A DNA stretch of 64,000 bases from contig NZ_PNHQ01000003.1 in NCBI RefSeq assembly GCF_002871935.1, positions 62,001 to 126,000 of the forward strand. The letters run 5' to 3'. A program made the translations under genes and the position numbers. The first letter of the stretch is position 1. Each line of letters opens with the position of its first letter. This document shows, one piece after another, positions 51,437 through 60,458 of this stretch. The stretch comes from Aerococcus viridans. Lineage in GTDB: Bacteria > Bacillota > Bacilli > Lactobacillales > Aerococcaceae. Below the pieces are notes generated by a model, which did no database searches, was not told the DNA's origin, and saw only the letters and a program-made list of their open reading frames with translations.

Positions 51437-53776
51437 CTATTTTGATTGCACATGCTCTATTTTAGCGGATTTGGACCAATAAATATAGTGGCTTGCGCCC
51501 ATTGTATCTGTCCGGTAAATTTTGCTTTCATTCGCTTCAAGGTCAGCTACCACTCGATCTGCTGGATGGCCATACCGATTATTCTTACCTACTGAAATCC
51601 AAGCAACTTTAGGATCCATTCGCTCAATGAAGCTTTTTGAACTTGAATGTTCTGATCCATGGTGGGCAACCTTTAAAATATCCACTGGAAGCGTGGGTAA
51701 ATCATCCTCTGCTACGCCTTCAATGTCTCCAGTAAATAGAAAATGATGAAGCCCTATTTTACCATATAAAACTAGGGAATCAGCATTTTCTCCTTCTCCT
51801 ATTTTCTTAGGCGCTAAAACTTGTAGTCTACTTGTCTTATCTAATGTCACCTGATCGCCACTTTTAAGCCAAATAACCTGCATATCAGGGTTCCGCCCTG
51901 TTGCTATGGCGGCTTGTATGGTCTTTAATGATGTTTTGTCCTCCTGCATACCGATAGGTAAGTATAGTTTTTGAATTTTAAACGTCTTGGCTACTTCTTC
52001 AAATGACCCAATATGGTCAAAGTCTCCATGAGTTAAAAAGACACCGGCAATTGTTCTAGTGCCGGCAGCTTTTAGACTGGGGATAATTTGTCTTTCTGCG
52101 AGACTGTCACTATCCCGTAATTGCCAATGTTTACTAGGATCTGCTTCTGCTGATATATCGGTAAAGTTTATCTTACCCGCTAAATCAATTAGATAAACCT
52201 GCCTTTGGTATGGCGTCTCGATAAAAAAGCTATCCCCCTGTCCAACAGCTAACATGGCTACTTGCCCATAGCTGTGTAAATAAGGATTTAGGTAAATAAA
52301 AAACAAGCTAACGGCTAGTAAACACCTTATCAGCAAGTCTTTACGTTTATTAATTGTTGTCGATAAGTTTGCCAAATAAAGCAGTAAACTAACCACAAAG
52401 AAAACCAATACCCACGTGTTTAACTTGCCCGTCACCCATTGAAACCATGTCCATTTCTCGGCAAACAAAGCAAGCATTTCTATCCCCTGAATCAAATAAG
52501 CCAGCCCAGCTTGTAGCCAGGTAAAGTAAGGGCCTAACCCTATCAGTTGGATGAGTAAGATCAGTAATAATCCAGGAAATAAAAAGCTTGAAAATATAAA
52601 AGAATAAGTAAAATTTAAAATGAGGGATACCCATGAAAATTCAAAGTAAGTCGTCGTTAAAAATGGAATGGTCACAAGACTACAGATAAAACTTTGCCAT
52701 AATTCCACTTGTATGACATTTTTGCATTTTGCTAGGATATATTTCCCGGAGAACAGTACGGTATAAGCTAATGCATAGGTTAGTTGAAAAGACAAAGTAA
52801 AAATGACTCTTGGATCTACGAGGAGTAATATGATCATGGACCAAGAGGTACCGATCAAAGATGACGGCCGTTGATTTCGCCTTTTCTTTAAAACGTTATA
52901 AGTATAGGCTACAAAAGACCGAATCATCCCATATGGCCAACCCAAAAAGATGGTATAAATCAGTAATATTAGTATGGCAAAGTAATCAAAGACTTCCACT
53001 GTCATACCGATTCGAAGGAGTATTTTCTTTAAAAAAGTTAGAAAATATTGCACATGAAAGCCAGAAATAGAGAATAAATGAATTAACCCAATCATTTGAT
53101 AAGCTTTTAAAACTTCTCCTTCAAGCGCATCCATCTGGTTAAAAAAGAGCGATAAGGCATAAGCTGAAACAGTTGAATTAGCCAAGTTGCCTAGCCAATT
53201 CGTTACAGCTTGCCTGTTGTTGGCCAGCCAATATTGACCATCCTCTAAATCCCCTTTTAAAATCACCGTATCAGCTGACATCACCCAGTAAATGTTTTGC
53301 TTTGCTAAATAATCCCGGTAATTAAATAAGTGCGCGTTCTGGTTTTCATCAGGTTCATCTAAAGTGCCCAGTACAGTGACCTGAAAAGATTTGTCAAGCC
53401 CAATCCAGGCTTTTTGCTCTGCCGCTTCTTTAATCGTATAGAAAACTTGCACCCGTTCTTTTTGGCCCGCAACTGGTGTTTCTCCTTGAAAAGATAGCAA
53501 ATTACCTGATACTTTTACATCAGTAATAGCAACATCCATCATCAGCTCAGTTTCTGTACCAGATAAATAACTTTCTCGACTATTGTCTAAATAAAGAAAA
53601 TAGCTGGCGATTAAACAGTGAATAATCACTACCTGTAGGCAGAACTTCTTCTCTTTCAAGGTGAGTATTCTAAGAAAAAATAAGCCATATAGAATCCAAG
53701 CCCAAGGATGATTGGTAAGGGTTAAAACAGCTAGTAGGAGGACCCCTAGGCTATGTAAGACCAACTTATATTGCAT
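51437..53776 (-). CDS. comEC: DNA-uptake channel protein ComEC/Rec2
   Basis: 779 residues. N-terminal membrane segments and an OB-like external domain (about 75-170), a Competence domain with many helices (about 205-500: 'MIGLIHLFSISGFHVQYFLT'), and a C-terminal metallo-beta-lactamase domain ('YGQVAMLAVGQGDSFFIETP', 'GVFLTHGDFDHIGSFEEVAK', 'ILKVAHHGSEHSSSKSFIER'). It forms the inner-membrane channel for transforming DNA and may degrade the second strand. Full length with no frameshift. comEA is directly upstream; comEB is absent. Confidence 0.94.
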   Translation of the reverse strand: MQYKLVLHSLGVLLLAVLTLTNHPWAWILYGLFFLRILTLKEKKFCLQVVIIHCLIASYFLYLDNSRESYLSGTETELMMDVAITDVKVSGNLLSFQGETPVAGQKERVQVFYTIKEAAEQKAWIGLDKSFQVTVLGTLDEPDENQNAHLFNYRDYLAKQNIYWVMSADTVILKGDLEDGQYWLANNRQAVTNWLGNLANSTVSAYALSLFFNQMDALEGEVLKAYQMIGLIHLFSISGFHVQYFLTFLKKILLRIGMTVEVFDYFAILILLIYTIFLGWPYGMIRSFVAYTYNVLKKRRNQRPSSLIGTSWSMIILLLVDPRVIFTLSFQLTYALAYTVLFSGKYILAKCKNVIQVELWQSFICSLVTIPFLTTTYFEFSWVSLILNFTYSFIFSSFLFPGLLLILLIQLIGLGPYFTWLQAGLAYLIQGIEMLALFAEKWTWFQWVTGKLNTWVLVFFVVSLLLYLANLSTTINKRKDLLIRCLLAVSLFFIYLNPYLHSYGQVAMLAVGQGDSFFIETPYQRQVYLIDLAGKINFTDISAEADPSKHWQLRDSDSLAERQIIPSLKAAGTRTIAGVFLTHGDFDHIGSFEEVAKTFKIQKLYLPIGMQEDKTSLKTIQAAIATGRNPDMQVIWLKSGDQVTLDKTSRLQVLAPKKIGEGENADSLVLYGKIGLHHFLFTGDIEGVAEDDLPTLPVDILKVAHHGSEHSSSKSFIERMDPKVAWISVGKNNRYGHPADRVVADLEANESKIYRTDTMGASHYIYWSKSAKIEHVQSK

Positions 53777-53777
53777 A

Positions 53778-54581
53778 TTAATTCACCGTGATAAAAGGTT
53801 TTAACTTCTCCAACGTTTTTTCACCTATACCAGAAACCTGTTCAAGGTCTTCAATACGGGAAAATGCCCCATTCGCTTCTCTATAAGCAATAATATCTGT
53901 CGCCCGCTTCTCTCCAATACCGGATAAAGTTTGTAACGCCGTAGCATCTGCTGTATTAATATTGACAAGTTCACTTTGAGCCGTTTCTTGATTGTCTATG
54001 TTGGATTCAGTCATTTGACTATCCATGACTAATGTTTTCGTTGAAGGATTTATTTCTTCCCCAACTTTAGGCACATAAACCACCATTTGATCCGTCACCA
54101 ATTGGGCCAAATTCACCTGACTTTGATCGGCTTCTGCTGTTAATCCACCTGCCATTTCAATCACATCGTGCACCCGCATACCTGATGATACCGGTACGAC
54201 TTTGGGTGTTTTAACTGCTCCTTTGATATCTACATACCAAGTTTCACTAGTGGATATACTCGTAGATGCAATTGTTTCCTCATTTACTTGACTGGACATG
54301 GCTACACTATTTGTCGTAGCTGCCCCTTCTTCAATGAGCTCTAAATCTTGATGACTATCCATCATTTGATGCGGTTTGCTTTCTGAGAACATGTCATCAA
54401 TATCCACTTGCTGACTGACAAATAATTGATTACTAGCATACACAACTAAGGCCAACATTGTTAAAAAGACGACAAAAATACCCAACAAGAACGGCTTATA
54501 CATAAACCATATTTGTTGGATATTCTGTTCATTTATGTCCGTTTTAAATTGTTGTAGCCAATTCTTCAACTGTTGCATCAT
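53778..54581 (-). CDS. comEA: Competence DNA receptor ComEA
   Basis: 267 residues. One TM near 32-52 ('KPFLLGIFVVFLTMLALVVY') is followed by a Ser/Thr-rich spacer, an SLBB domain ('YVDIKGAVKTPKVVPVSSGM' to 'QMVVYVPKVGE') and a C-terminal double helix-hairpin-helix ('VNINTADATALQTLSGIGEK', 'IEDLEQVSGIGEKTLEKLKP'). It binds double-stranded DNA outside the membrane and hands it to ComEC, whose gene starts 1 bp later. ATG 54581 fits AGGTGAG best; GTG 54587 is an alternative. Confidence 0.94.
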   Translation of the reverse strand: MMQQLKNWLQQFKTDINEQNIQQIWFMYKPFLLGIFVVFLTMLALVVYASNQLFVSQQVDIDDMFSESKPHQMMDSHQDLELIEEGAATTNSVAMSSQVNEETIASTSISTSETWYVDIKGAVKTPKVVPVSSGMRVHDVIEMAGGLTAEADQSQVNLAQLVTDQMVVYVPKVGEEINPSTKTLVMDSQMTESNIDNQETAQSELVNINTADATALQTLSGIGEKRATDIIAYREANGAFSRIEDLEQVSGIGEKTLEKLKPFITVN

Positions 54582-54670
54582 ACTCACCTCACCTATTTTA
54601 TACGTTTAAATAGGTAAAAGGTGTCTAGCTACTTTTCAAATGTCACTCAGATTTAACTGATTTGAGCATG

Positions 54671-55171
54671 TCATCTATTGAGTTCAGCGTATTTGGCCTT
54701 AATCGCTTCATTGACATTGGCTGGTACAACACCAGAAATGTCGCCATTAAACTTCGCAACTTCCTTTATAATTGAACTTGAAACAAAACGATATTTTTCA
54801 CTCGATAACATTAAAACTGTTTCAATATCTGGCGCTTGGTATTTATTCATCAAAGCAATATTCGTTTCTTGTTCAAAGTCGCTGGCATTCCGTAATCCAC
54901 GAATTAAAATACCACACCCTAGTTCACGCGCAAAATTGACAGTTAAACCTGATTTCAAGTAAGTGACTTCTACATTATCAATATGTTTAGTCGCTTCTTG
55001 TGCAAGCGCTAGTTTTTCTTCACCAGTAAATAAGGATGTCTTAGTTGTATTAGTGGCTACTGCTACATATACATAATCAAACATCTTAGCAGCGCGTTCA
55101 ATCATATCTACATGTCCCATTGTTAAGGGGTCAAAAGACCCTGCATACAAGGCTCTTCCCTTTGTTGTCAT
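54671..55171 (-). CDS. coaD: Phosphopantetheine adenylyltransferase
   Basis: 166 residues. 'ALYAGSFDPLTMGHVDMIER' holds the (T/H)xGH nucleotidyltransferase motif; 'GILIRGLRNASDFEQETNIA' and 'KYRFVSSSIIKEVAKFNGDI' complete the active site. It adds AMP to phosphopantetheine, the penultimate CoA step. Directly abuts rsmD, the usual rsmD-coaD pair. Confidence 0.96.
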   Translation of the reverse strand: MTTKGRALYAGSFDPLTMGHVDMIERAAKMFDYVYVAVATNTTKTSLFTGEEKLALAQEATKHIDNVEVTYLKSGLTVNFARELGCGILIRGLRNASDFEQETNIALMNKYQAPDIETVLMLSSEKYRFVSSSIIKEVAKFNGDISGVVPANVNEAIKAKYAELNR

Positions 55172-55738
55172 CTAATCTTCCTCCATTCTGTATACTAGAA
55201 TTCTCGTGATGCCGTAAGTGACATCTTTGATTTGTTTAAGTGGTCCAAAAGCTTCTGGTAAGGTATCTTGCTTATCTAATTCACAAATTACACGCGCATT
55301 TGGTGATAACCAATTATCAGCTAGAAAGCGATTGATAACATCTTCTAATTGTTGCCCTTTGTAGGGTGGATCTAGGAAGACCAAATCAAATTGCAGGTCT
55401 TTATCTTCATGTCGTAATTGTTGTAGTGTTTTTCGATTATCGCCACCCTTTAAAACATACTGGTCTTCAATACGAGCTGATGCGATGTTTTCTTTAATAG
55501 TTGTTTGGGCTTGGCGGTTTTTCTCAAAGCCGTAAACCACTGCAGCACCTCTTGAAATGGCTTCAATCCCTAATGCCCCCGATCCTGCATAAAAATCTAA
55601 TACCCTCGTATCTTCATCAAAATAGGGCCCAATGATATTAAATAAGGATTCCTTGATTTTATCAGTTGTTGGCCGGGTATTATTCCCTGGTACCGCCTTT
55701 AAACGATGTTTCCCAAATTTTCCAGCTATGACGCGCAT
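55172..55738 (-). CDS. rsmD: 16S rRNA m2G966 methyltransferase RsmD
   Basis: 188 residues. 'MRVIAGKFGKHRLKAVPGNN', 'RPTTDKIKESLFNIIGPYF', 'VLDFYAGSGALGIEAISRGA' (SAM site) and 'LVFLDPPYKGQQ' (DPPY, the N-methyltransferase motif) are all present. It methylates G966 of 16S rRNA. Confidence 0.95.
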   Translation of the reverse strand: MRVIAGKFGKHRLKAVPGNNTRPTTDKIKESLFNIIGPYFDEDTRVLDFYAGSGALGIEAISRGAAVVYGFEKNRQAQTTIKENIASARIEDQYVLKGGDNRKTLQQLRHEDKDLQFDLVFLDPPYKGQQLEDVINRFLADNWLSPNARVICELDKQDTLPEAFGPLKQIKDVTYGITRILVYRMEED

Positions 55739-55918
55739 AGAATTGTCACCCCACGATTTAGCATTTGTTAATATTCTACCATATCAAGGACACTCAACCT
55801 ATAAGTGTCACCTCTAAAAATAAACAAGTGGCTGCTAGCAAACTTAATTGCCCTAATGAAAAAAGCGCATAACATACTGAATGCTACGGCCCTTTTTCCA
55901 AAGTTTATTTAAAATCAA

Positions 55919-56656
55919 TTAAAGTAAGTAATCTAGGAAATACGGTAATTGCTGTCGCCACCAGATCCAGTCATGTGATACGTCTGGTCCCCATTCTGCA
56001 AACCAGGCTGGAATGGCTTTATTTTCAAAGGCCTCACGTAATTTGTAGTAACCAGGTAGGCCATCTGCTTCCCAGTCCCCTAGACCGGTACAAACGATGA
56101 TATCTGCTTGGCATAAGTGGTCGATAAACCAGGGATCATCCAAGGTCCAAATGTAATCAACTGGCGAGTTGTAGTAAACGGCGAGGTCATCGCCAAAGTC
56201 GCCACCAAAGTAACGGACATCGTAAATACCTGATAAGGCTAAAGTTTTATTGAAGACATCCGGATGTTTTAGTTGGAAGTTCAAAGCGTGATAAGCACCC
56301 ATAGAACAGCCTGTCGTCATCATTGGGTCAAACCAACCAGTGTAGTGCTTAATGAAAGGTATGGCTTCTTCAATTACATAACGTTCGTAGGCATTGTGGG
56401 CCTCCGCCCGGTCATGTTGCGATTTCCCTTGGTGGAGCCAAGATTCTTGATCATAGGATGATAAAGTAAAGAATTGCACTTTTCCTTCATCGATAAAATA
56501 ATGCGCTGCCTCAATCATACCAAAGTCAGCGAATTCGTCTTTTGACCCACCAGATGAGGGGAAGACAACGACCGGAATACCCGCATGACCGTAGCGATTT
56601 AAGTGCATTTCTTGGTTTAATTGACCTGAGTAATGGTGTAAGAATTCTGCATTCAT
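55919..56656 (-). CDS. Alpha/beta-hydrolase esterase (esterase D/EstA-like)
   Basis: 245 residues; GGAGGAACAATT before the ATG. 'VVVFPSSGGSKDEFADFGMI', the nucleophile elbow 'TTGCSMGAYHALNFQLKHP' (G-x-S-x-G), 'LALSGIYDVRYFGGDFGDDL' and the C-terminal 'WGPDVSHDWIWWRQQLPYFL' with the catalytic His. No signal peptide. Resembles putative esterases of the antigen-85/esterase D type; substrate unknown. It lies 42 bp after an ATP-grasp ligase gene, so the two probably work on the same compound. Confidence 0.8.
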   Translation of the reverse strand: MNAEFLHHYSGQLNQEMHLNRYGHAGIPVVVFPSSGGSKDEFADFGMIEAAHYFIDEGKVQFFTLSSYDQESWLHQGKSQHDRAEAHNAYERYVIEEAIPFIKHYTGWFDPMMTTGCSMGAYHALNFQLKHPDVFNKTLALSGIYDVRYFGGDFGDDLAVYYNSPVDYIWTLDDPWFIDHLCQADIIVCTGLGDWEADGLPGYYKLREAFENKAIPAWFAEWGPDVSHDWIWWRQQLPYFLDYLL

Positions 56657-56698
56657 AATTGTTCCTCCAGTATGGGTAAAATGACTAACAGCGAATAG

Positions 56699-57868
56699 CT
56701 AGCTTTCTTTGTGTTGGTGAACATAGTTAAAAATTTCTTCAACTTCCGCTTCTGTATCTGCTAGAATGCCGAAAAATTGATTACCTTGCAAGGCTGCAAA
56801 GGCATCCGGTAAGCGTTTTGAGAAGACGAGTCGGTCGCCATAATGACTACGTAATGCAACTTCATCATGGGCGTAAGTATTTTGATCACGGTGAGTAATG
56901 GCTACACAATATCGAGCCGGTTCATTAGGCGTTTCAATAGGTTTGCCATCTACAATACGGGCATATTGACGGAACAAGTCGATATGATTAGCAAAGTTAT
57001 ACATATCAATTGCATACCCGCCTGCTACTCGATTATTGTATTCAACTACTAAATAATCATCCCCATCTTCAAAGAATTCAATATGGAAAAAGCGTTCTTT
57101 CATGCCAAATTGTTTCACGATGGCTTGACCATATGCACGTAGTTTTTCTGGCAATTCTTTTTGGATGATATAACCATAGTCTAATTGGTATTTCAATACC
57201 TCTAAGGTTGGGTCACGGTAATATAAACCAGTTTCAAAGACGATTTCGCCATTTTGATCGATCAATCCATCATAAGATAATAATTTTGCATCTTCAATAT
57301 AAGGTTCAAAGAAATAGGCATCCTTTTCATCCCAGTCAGCAATAAATTGCGCCACTGCTTCTTGATCTTTTAACTTGTAAGTCCCTGAAGACCCCACACC
57401 TGAGTTGGGTTTGGCTACTAAAGGAAGGCCAAGTTCCTTGACGATTCGGTTGATGGTTCCTTTTTTATTGGCCACTTTTCCTGGAACCGTTGGAACGCCC
57501 GCCTTGGTAAATAATTTCTTCATTTCAGACTTAAATTTAACCTTGCGCAAATCTTTTGGCTTGTTTCCGGGAATATTAAACTGTTCACGAATCTCAGCTT
57601 CCAAATTCAACCAATACTCATTTTGCGACTCAATCCGGTCAATCTTTCCATGTTTAAAGAATAAGTAAGCCACAGCTCTTTTTACTTCATCAATATTTTC
57701 TAAATCATTCACTTTATAGTATTCAGTTAAATCATCTTTTAAGGATTGTGGTAATTGGTCATAAGGTTCCTGACCGATGCCAAGAACGTTGAAACCTTGC
57801 TGTTTTAACCGGTTAGTAAATAATTGAAAATTCTCTGGATAAAAAGGTGATGTTACAATAAAATTCAT
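56699..57868 (-). CDS. ATP-grasp ligase (carboxylate-amine ligase type)
   Basis: 389 residues from ATG 57868 (GGAGGAACTGAC upstream). N-terminal pre-ATP-grasp domain 'MNFIVTSPFYPENFQLFTNR', then ATP-grasp 'GVPTVPGKVANKKGTINRIV', 'LPLVAKPNSGVGSSGTYKLK' (ATP-binding Lys and Gly-loop), 'AYFFEPYIEDAKLLSYDGLI' and 'FFHIEFFEDGDDYLVVEYNN' (metal ligands Glu, Glu, Asn). It activates a carboxylate as acyl phosphate and joins an amine; product unknown. Operon with the esterase. Confidence 0.82.
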   Translation of the reverse strand: MNFIVTSPFYPENFQLFTNRLKQQGFNVLGIGQEPYDQLPQSLKDDLTEYYKVNDLENIDEVKRAVAYLFFKHGKIDRIESQNEYWLNLEAEIREQFNIPGNKPKDLRKVKFKSEMKKLFTKAGVPTVPGKVANKKGTINRIVKELGLPLVAKPNSGVGSSGTYKLKDQEAVAQFIADWDEKDAYFFEPYIEDAKLLSYDGLIDQNGEIVFETGLYYRDPTLEVLKYQLDYGYIIQKELPEKLRAYGQAIVKQFGMKERFFHIEFFEDGDDYLVVEYNNRVAGGYAIDMYNFANHIDLFRQYARIVDGKPIETPNEPARYCVAITHRDQNTYAHDEVALRSHYGDRLVFSKRLPDAFAALQGNQFFGILADTEAEVEEIFNYVHQHKES

Positions 57869-58077
57869 GTCAGTTCCTCCGCTCAAGGTCTTTTTTACTA
57901 TACATTAATATTTGATTAGAACTTATCAATCATTATAAGTGGTAACTCATGCAAAAGCAATTGCATTTAAGTTATGGGAAACGCATTCATTCGCTCTTTT
58001 AAAGCCTGCATAACGGGCATCCTGTATCATTTGAACTTAATATACGCATCGGTTAAAATGGACAACGGAGGTGTTTT

Positions 58078-58737
58078 ATGACACAAGAAGTTACTTTAAG
58101 ATCTGCCCAACCAGCAGATTATCCTGCACTACATGCATTAAACCGTGGTGCTTGGTTTAAATCAGATTATATTGCATATCCTGAAGCAACAAACGCATAC
58201 GTAGACTTAGACTTAAATAGTTCCCTGAGTAATGCTTCTATGGCTACGGTAGCTGAAGTCGATGGGAAAATCGCTGGTGTGATTTTGGTTTCTGCTGATT
58301 CAGAACCTAAATACGGACGCATGTTAATGCAATCCACTATTGATGCTGCGGCAACTCTCCACGCACAAGGACAAGAAATTGCCGACTACTTTTATGACCG
58401 AATGAAAGTAGAAAGTGAATATGATGCACAATTACTAGAACAAGCACAGGCAAATACGGACTATGATGGTCGTATCGTTTTATTCATCATGGATCCAGAA
58501 TTCCAAGGACTAGGTATTGGTAGCAAGTTATTCCAAGCGGCTAAAGACTATTTTGAAGCCACTAACGTGCAAAATTATTACCTATTCACTGACTCTTCAT
58601 GTAATTATCCTTTCTATGACCACAAAGGAATGCACCGTGCAGGTAACATAACTTATCATCAACCCGGTCTATTTGAACCGTTTGATGGTTCAAAAAGTAC
58701 TGAACCTTTTGAATTTTTCATCTATGATAATCAATAA
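58078..58737 (+). CDS. GNAT-family N-acetyltransferase
   Basis: 219 residues; GGAGGTGTTTT before the ATG. N-terminal 'VTLRSAQPADYPALHALNRG', 'AEVDGKIAGVILVSADSE', and the acetyl-CoA motif 'IVLFIMDPEFQGLGIGSKLF' (Q-x-x-G-x-G). An insertion of about 45 residues between these (85-130) makes it longer than a minimal GNAT. Monocistronic; acceptor unknown. Confidence 0.85.
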   Translation: MTQEVTLRSAQPADYPALHALNRGAWFKSDYIAYPEATNAYVDLDLNSSLSNASMATVAEVDGKIAGVILVSADSEPKYGRMLMQSTIDAAATLHAQGQEIADYFYDRMKVESEYDAQLLEQAQANTDYDGRIVLFIMDPEFQGLGIGSKLFQAAKDYFEATNVQNYYLFTDSSCNYPFYDHKGMHRAGNITYHQPGLFEPFDGSKSTEPFEFFIYDNQ

Positions 58738-58741
58738 CTAT

Positions 58742-58782
58742 AAATAAGGAGGCATGACACTGTTGTCATAGCCTCCTTATTT
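58742..58782 (+). terminator. Terminator after the GNAT gene
   Basis: AAATAAGGAGGC (58742-58753) pairs with GCCTCCTTATTT (58771-58782), with an inner TGACA/TGTCA stem. Confidence 0.85.
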
Positions 58783-58835
58783 CATTGAATTTACTTTTTA
58801 AAATTAATAATAAGAATTAAGTTTACATACTTAAA

Positions 58836-58875
58836 ATAGCGTTGATAAATAGTTTAAATTATTCATCAACGCTAT
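58836..58875 (-). terminator. Terminator after the Crp/Fnr regulator gene
   Basis: ATAGCGTTGAT (58836-58846) pairs with ATCAACGCTAT (58865-58875), 20 bp after the regulator's stop. Confidence 0.75.
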
Positions 58876-58894
58876 ATATCATAATTATATATCT

Positions 58895-59587
58895 TTAACT
58901 CGATGCAAATAATAATTCATCTAGATCAAATATTTCAATATATTTATGTGTATGTTGTTTAATTAAGCCTTTATCCTCTAACGAAGAGAACTTCCGACTG
59001 ATTGTTTCCGGCGTTGTACCTAAATAAGAAGCTAGCTCCTTTTTTGACATTGGTAAAGTCACATAAGTATGATTTTCCTCATCTTCAACATATTCTGCTA
59101 GAAAATTAATAATACGAGACTCTACCTGCTCCATACCAACTTGCATCGTTTGCTTTTCTGATACCTGTAAACGCTTCGTTACATCTGAAAGTATTCGTCT
59201 CATAATTTCTGGGTAAGCATCTAGATAATTATCCATATCTTTTTTATGAATTCTACATATGCTTACTTCTGATATTGCTTCAGCATAATTAGAATGGTAA
59301 CTTTCAGTTTGAAAAATAGCCACTTCTCCCATAAAATCACCAGGATTTAGTATACGTACAGTTTGTTCACGACCGGATTCATTTAAGTGATAAATACGTA
59401 CACGCCCATTATTTACGATATATAGTGTGTCATCTTTATCACCATTTCCAAATAATAACGCATTCTTTGCATAATGTACTTCACGCGCTGATTGTGCAAT
59501 CAAACTCATTTGTTCTTCATTTAAGTGGTTAAAAATTGGTACTAACCGTATACAATCTACATGACTATGGTGATGGTGGTGTGCCAT
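58895..59587 (-). CDS. Crp/Fnr-family regulator with His-rich N-terminus (FLP-like)
   Basis: 230 residues; AGGAGGAAACTTGT before the ATG. The N-terminus is MAHHHHHSHVDC, a natural metal-binding-like cluster, then the cyclic-nucleotide fold ('LVPIFNHLNEEQMSLIAQSA', 'GDFMGEVAIFQ') and the Crp helix-turn-helix with recognition helix 'TTPETISRKFSSLEDKGLIK'. Its E-T-I-S-R equals the FNR residues that read TTGAT, and such boxes are at both nearby promoters. Only two Cys (12 and one in 'SICRIHKK'), so no four-Cys [4Fe-4S] site; a Cys-redox or metal sensor is inferred. Last gene of the chaperone-dps operon, so autoregulated. Confidence 0.85.
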   Translation of the reverse strand: MAHHHHHSHVDCIRLVPIFNHLNEEQMSLIAQSAREVHYAKNALLFGNGDKDDTLYIVNNGRVRIYHLNESGREQTVRILNPGDFMGEVAIFQTESYHSNYAEAISEVSICRIHKKDMDNYLDAYPEIMRRILSDVTKRLQVSEKQTMQVGMEQVESRIINFLAEYVEDEENHTYVTLPMSKKELASYLGTTPETISRKFSSLEDKGLIKQHTHKYIEIFDLDELLFASS

Positions 59588-59603
59588 ACAAGTTTCCTCC
59601 TAA

Positions 59604-60155
59604 TTAATCGTTATCTATATAGTCATCGTCTTCTAACGCATCCTTATTAACAAAGGCTTGAAGTTGCCAAATATTTACATCTAAATAATCTTTATAACTA
59701 ATTAGTAAATCCTCTAACGCATCATCAGCTTCTTCTTGAGCTAAACGCGTTGCACGAACGGTAAATTCACGATTAGTTCTAAAATCCTCTACTAACTGTA
59801 AGACCATTTCTTCAGCAGAATAATATTTTTCAGATGAATCTTCAGAGATTATGGTAAATTCCTGAAATTCAGCAGTTGTTGATGCTGGCTTAAATCCTGA
59901 TGCTAGTAAACGTTCTGCAATTTTATCAAACCATGTCTCATTCTCATTATACAATTTCTCAAATAACTCATGCAATGCATAGAAATTTGCTCCTTTTACA
60001 TACCAATGATATTGATGTAATTTTACATGTAAGGTATGAATATTGGCGAGTACATGATCTGTAACAGCTGCAGCATTAATCTTGGTATGGTGAATGTGTT
60101 CTTTATAGGCTTTTTCAGCAGCTAATTTTTCTTGTCTTTCGTTTAATGTTGTCAT
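59604..60155 (-). CDS. dps: Dps-family ferritin-like protein
   Basis: 183 residues. 'LHVKLHQYHWYVKGANFYAL' and 'HELFEKLYNENETWFDKIAE' carry the inter-subunit ferroxidase ligands (His, His, Asp, Glu). It stores iron and detoxifies peroxide as a 12-mer. An acidic tail (DALEDDDYIDND) extends past the core. It starts 1 nt after the chaperone stop codon (TAAAATG), so translation is coupled. Confidence 0.93.
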   Translation of the reverse strand: MTTLNERQEKLAAEKAYKEHIHHTKINAAAVTDHVLANIHTLHVKLHQYHWYVKGANFYALHELFEKLYNENETWFDKIAERLLASGFKPASTTAEFQEFTIISEDSSEKYYSAEEMVLQLVEDFRTNREFTVRATRLAQEEADDALEDLLISYKDYLDVNIWQLQAFVNKDALEDDDYIDND

Positions 60156-60156
60156 T

Positions 60157-60393
60157 TTATAATCCTTCCTTTACTTTTGAACTAATAACGGCATACCCTA
60201 AGTTTTCAATTGTGTTTTCAATTGTACTCAAATTGACCTGTTCTTCATCAAAATCCACTTTTACCTTACTTGCATTAAACAGCACTTTTACAGAATCTTT
60301 GTCTACTCCAGCAGTCTGCTTTAAACCACTTTCAATTTTTTGTAAACATGATGGGCAAGTTAATGTTTCTAATTTTAATGTCGCTTTCGTCAT
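60157..60393 (-). CDS. Heavy-metal-associated (HMA) domain chaperone
   Basis: 78 residues from ATG 60393 (AAAGGAG 8 nt upstream; the longer frame has none). MTKATLKLETLTCPSCLQKI has the CxxC metal site and 'VDFDEEQVNLSTIENTIENL' completes the ferredoxin-like fold of CopZ-type chaperones. It probably passes a metal to the P-type ATPase encoded just upstream, which lacks its own N-terminal HMA domain. Metal not certain. Confidence 0.85.
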   Translation of the reverse strand: MTKATLKLETLTCPSCLQKIESGLKQTAGVDKDSVKVLFNASKVKVDFDEEQVNLSTIENTIENLGYAVISSKVKEGL

Positions 60394-60440
60394 ATCTATC
60401 ACTCCTTTAATTAAATTATATAAAGTATTTTTTTTTAAAT

Positions 60441-60458
60441 AATTGATGCGGATCAATT
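60441..60458 (-). promoter_or_regulatory. FNR/FLP box and promoter of the HMA-dps-fnr operon
   Basis: AATTGATGCGGATCAATT contains TTGAT-N4-ATCAA. On the minus strand the next TATAAT is at 60415-60420, putting the box centre about 41 bp upstream of the expected start, the class II activation position. It overlaps the ATPase stop codon. Confidence 0.8.
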
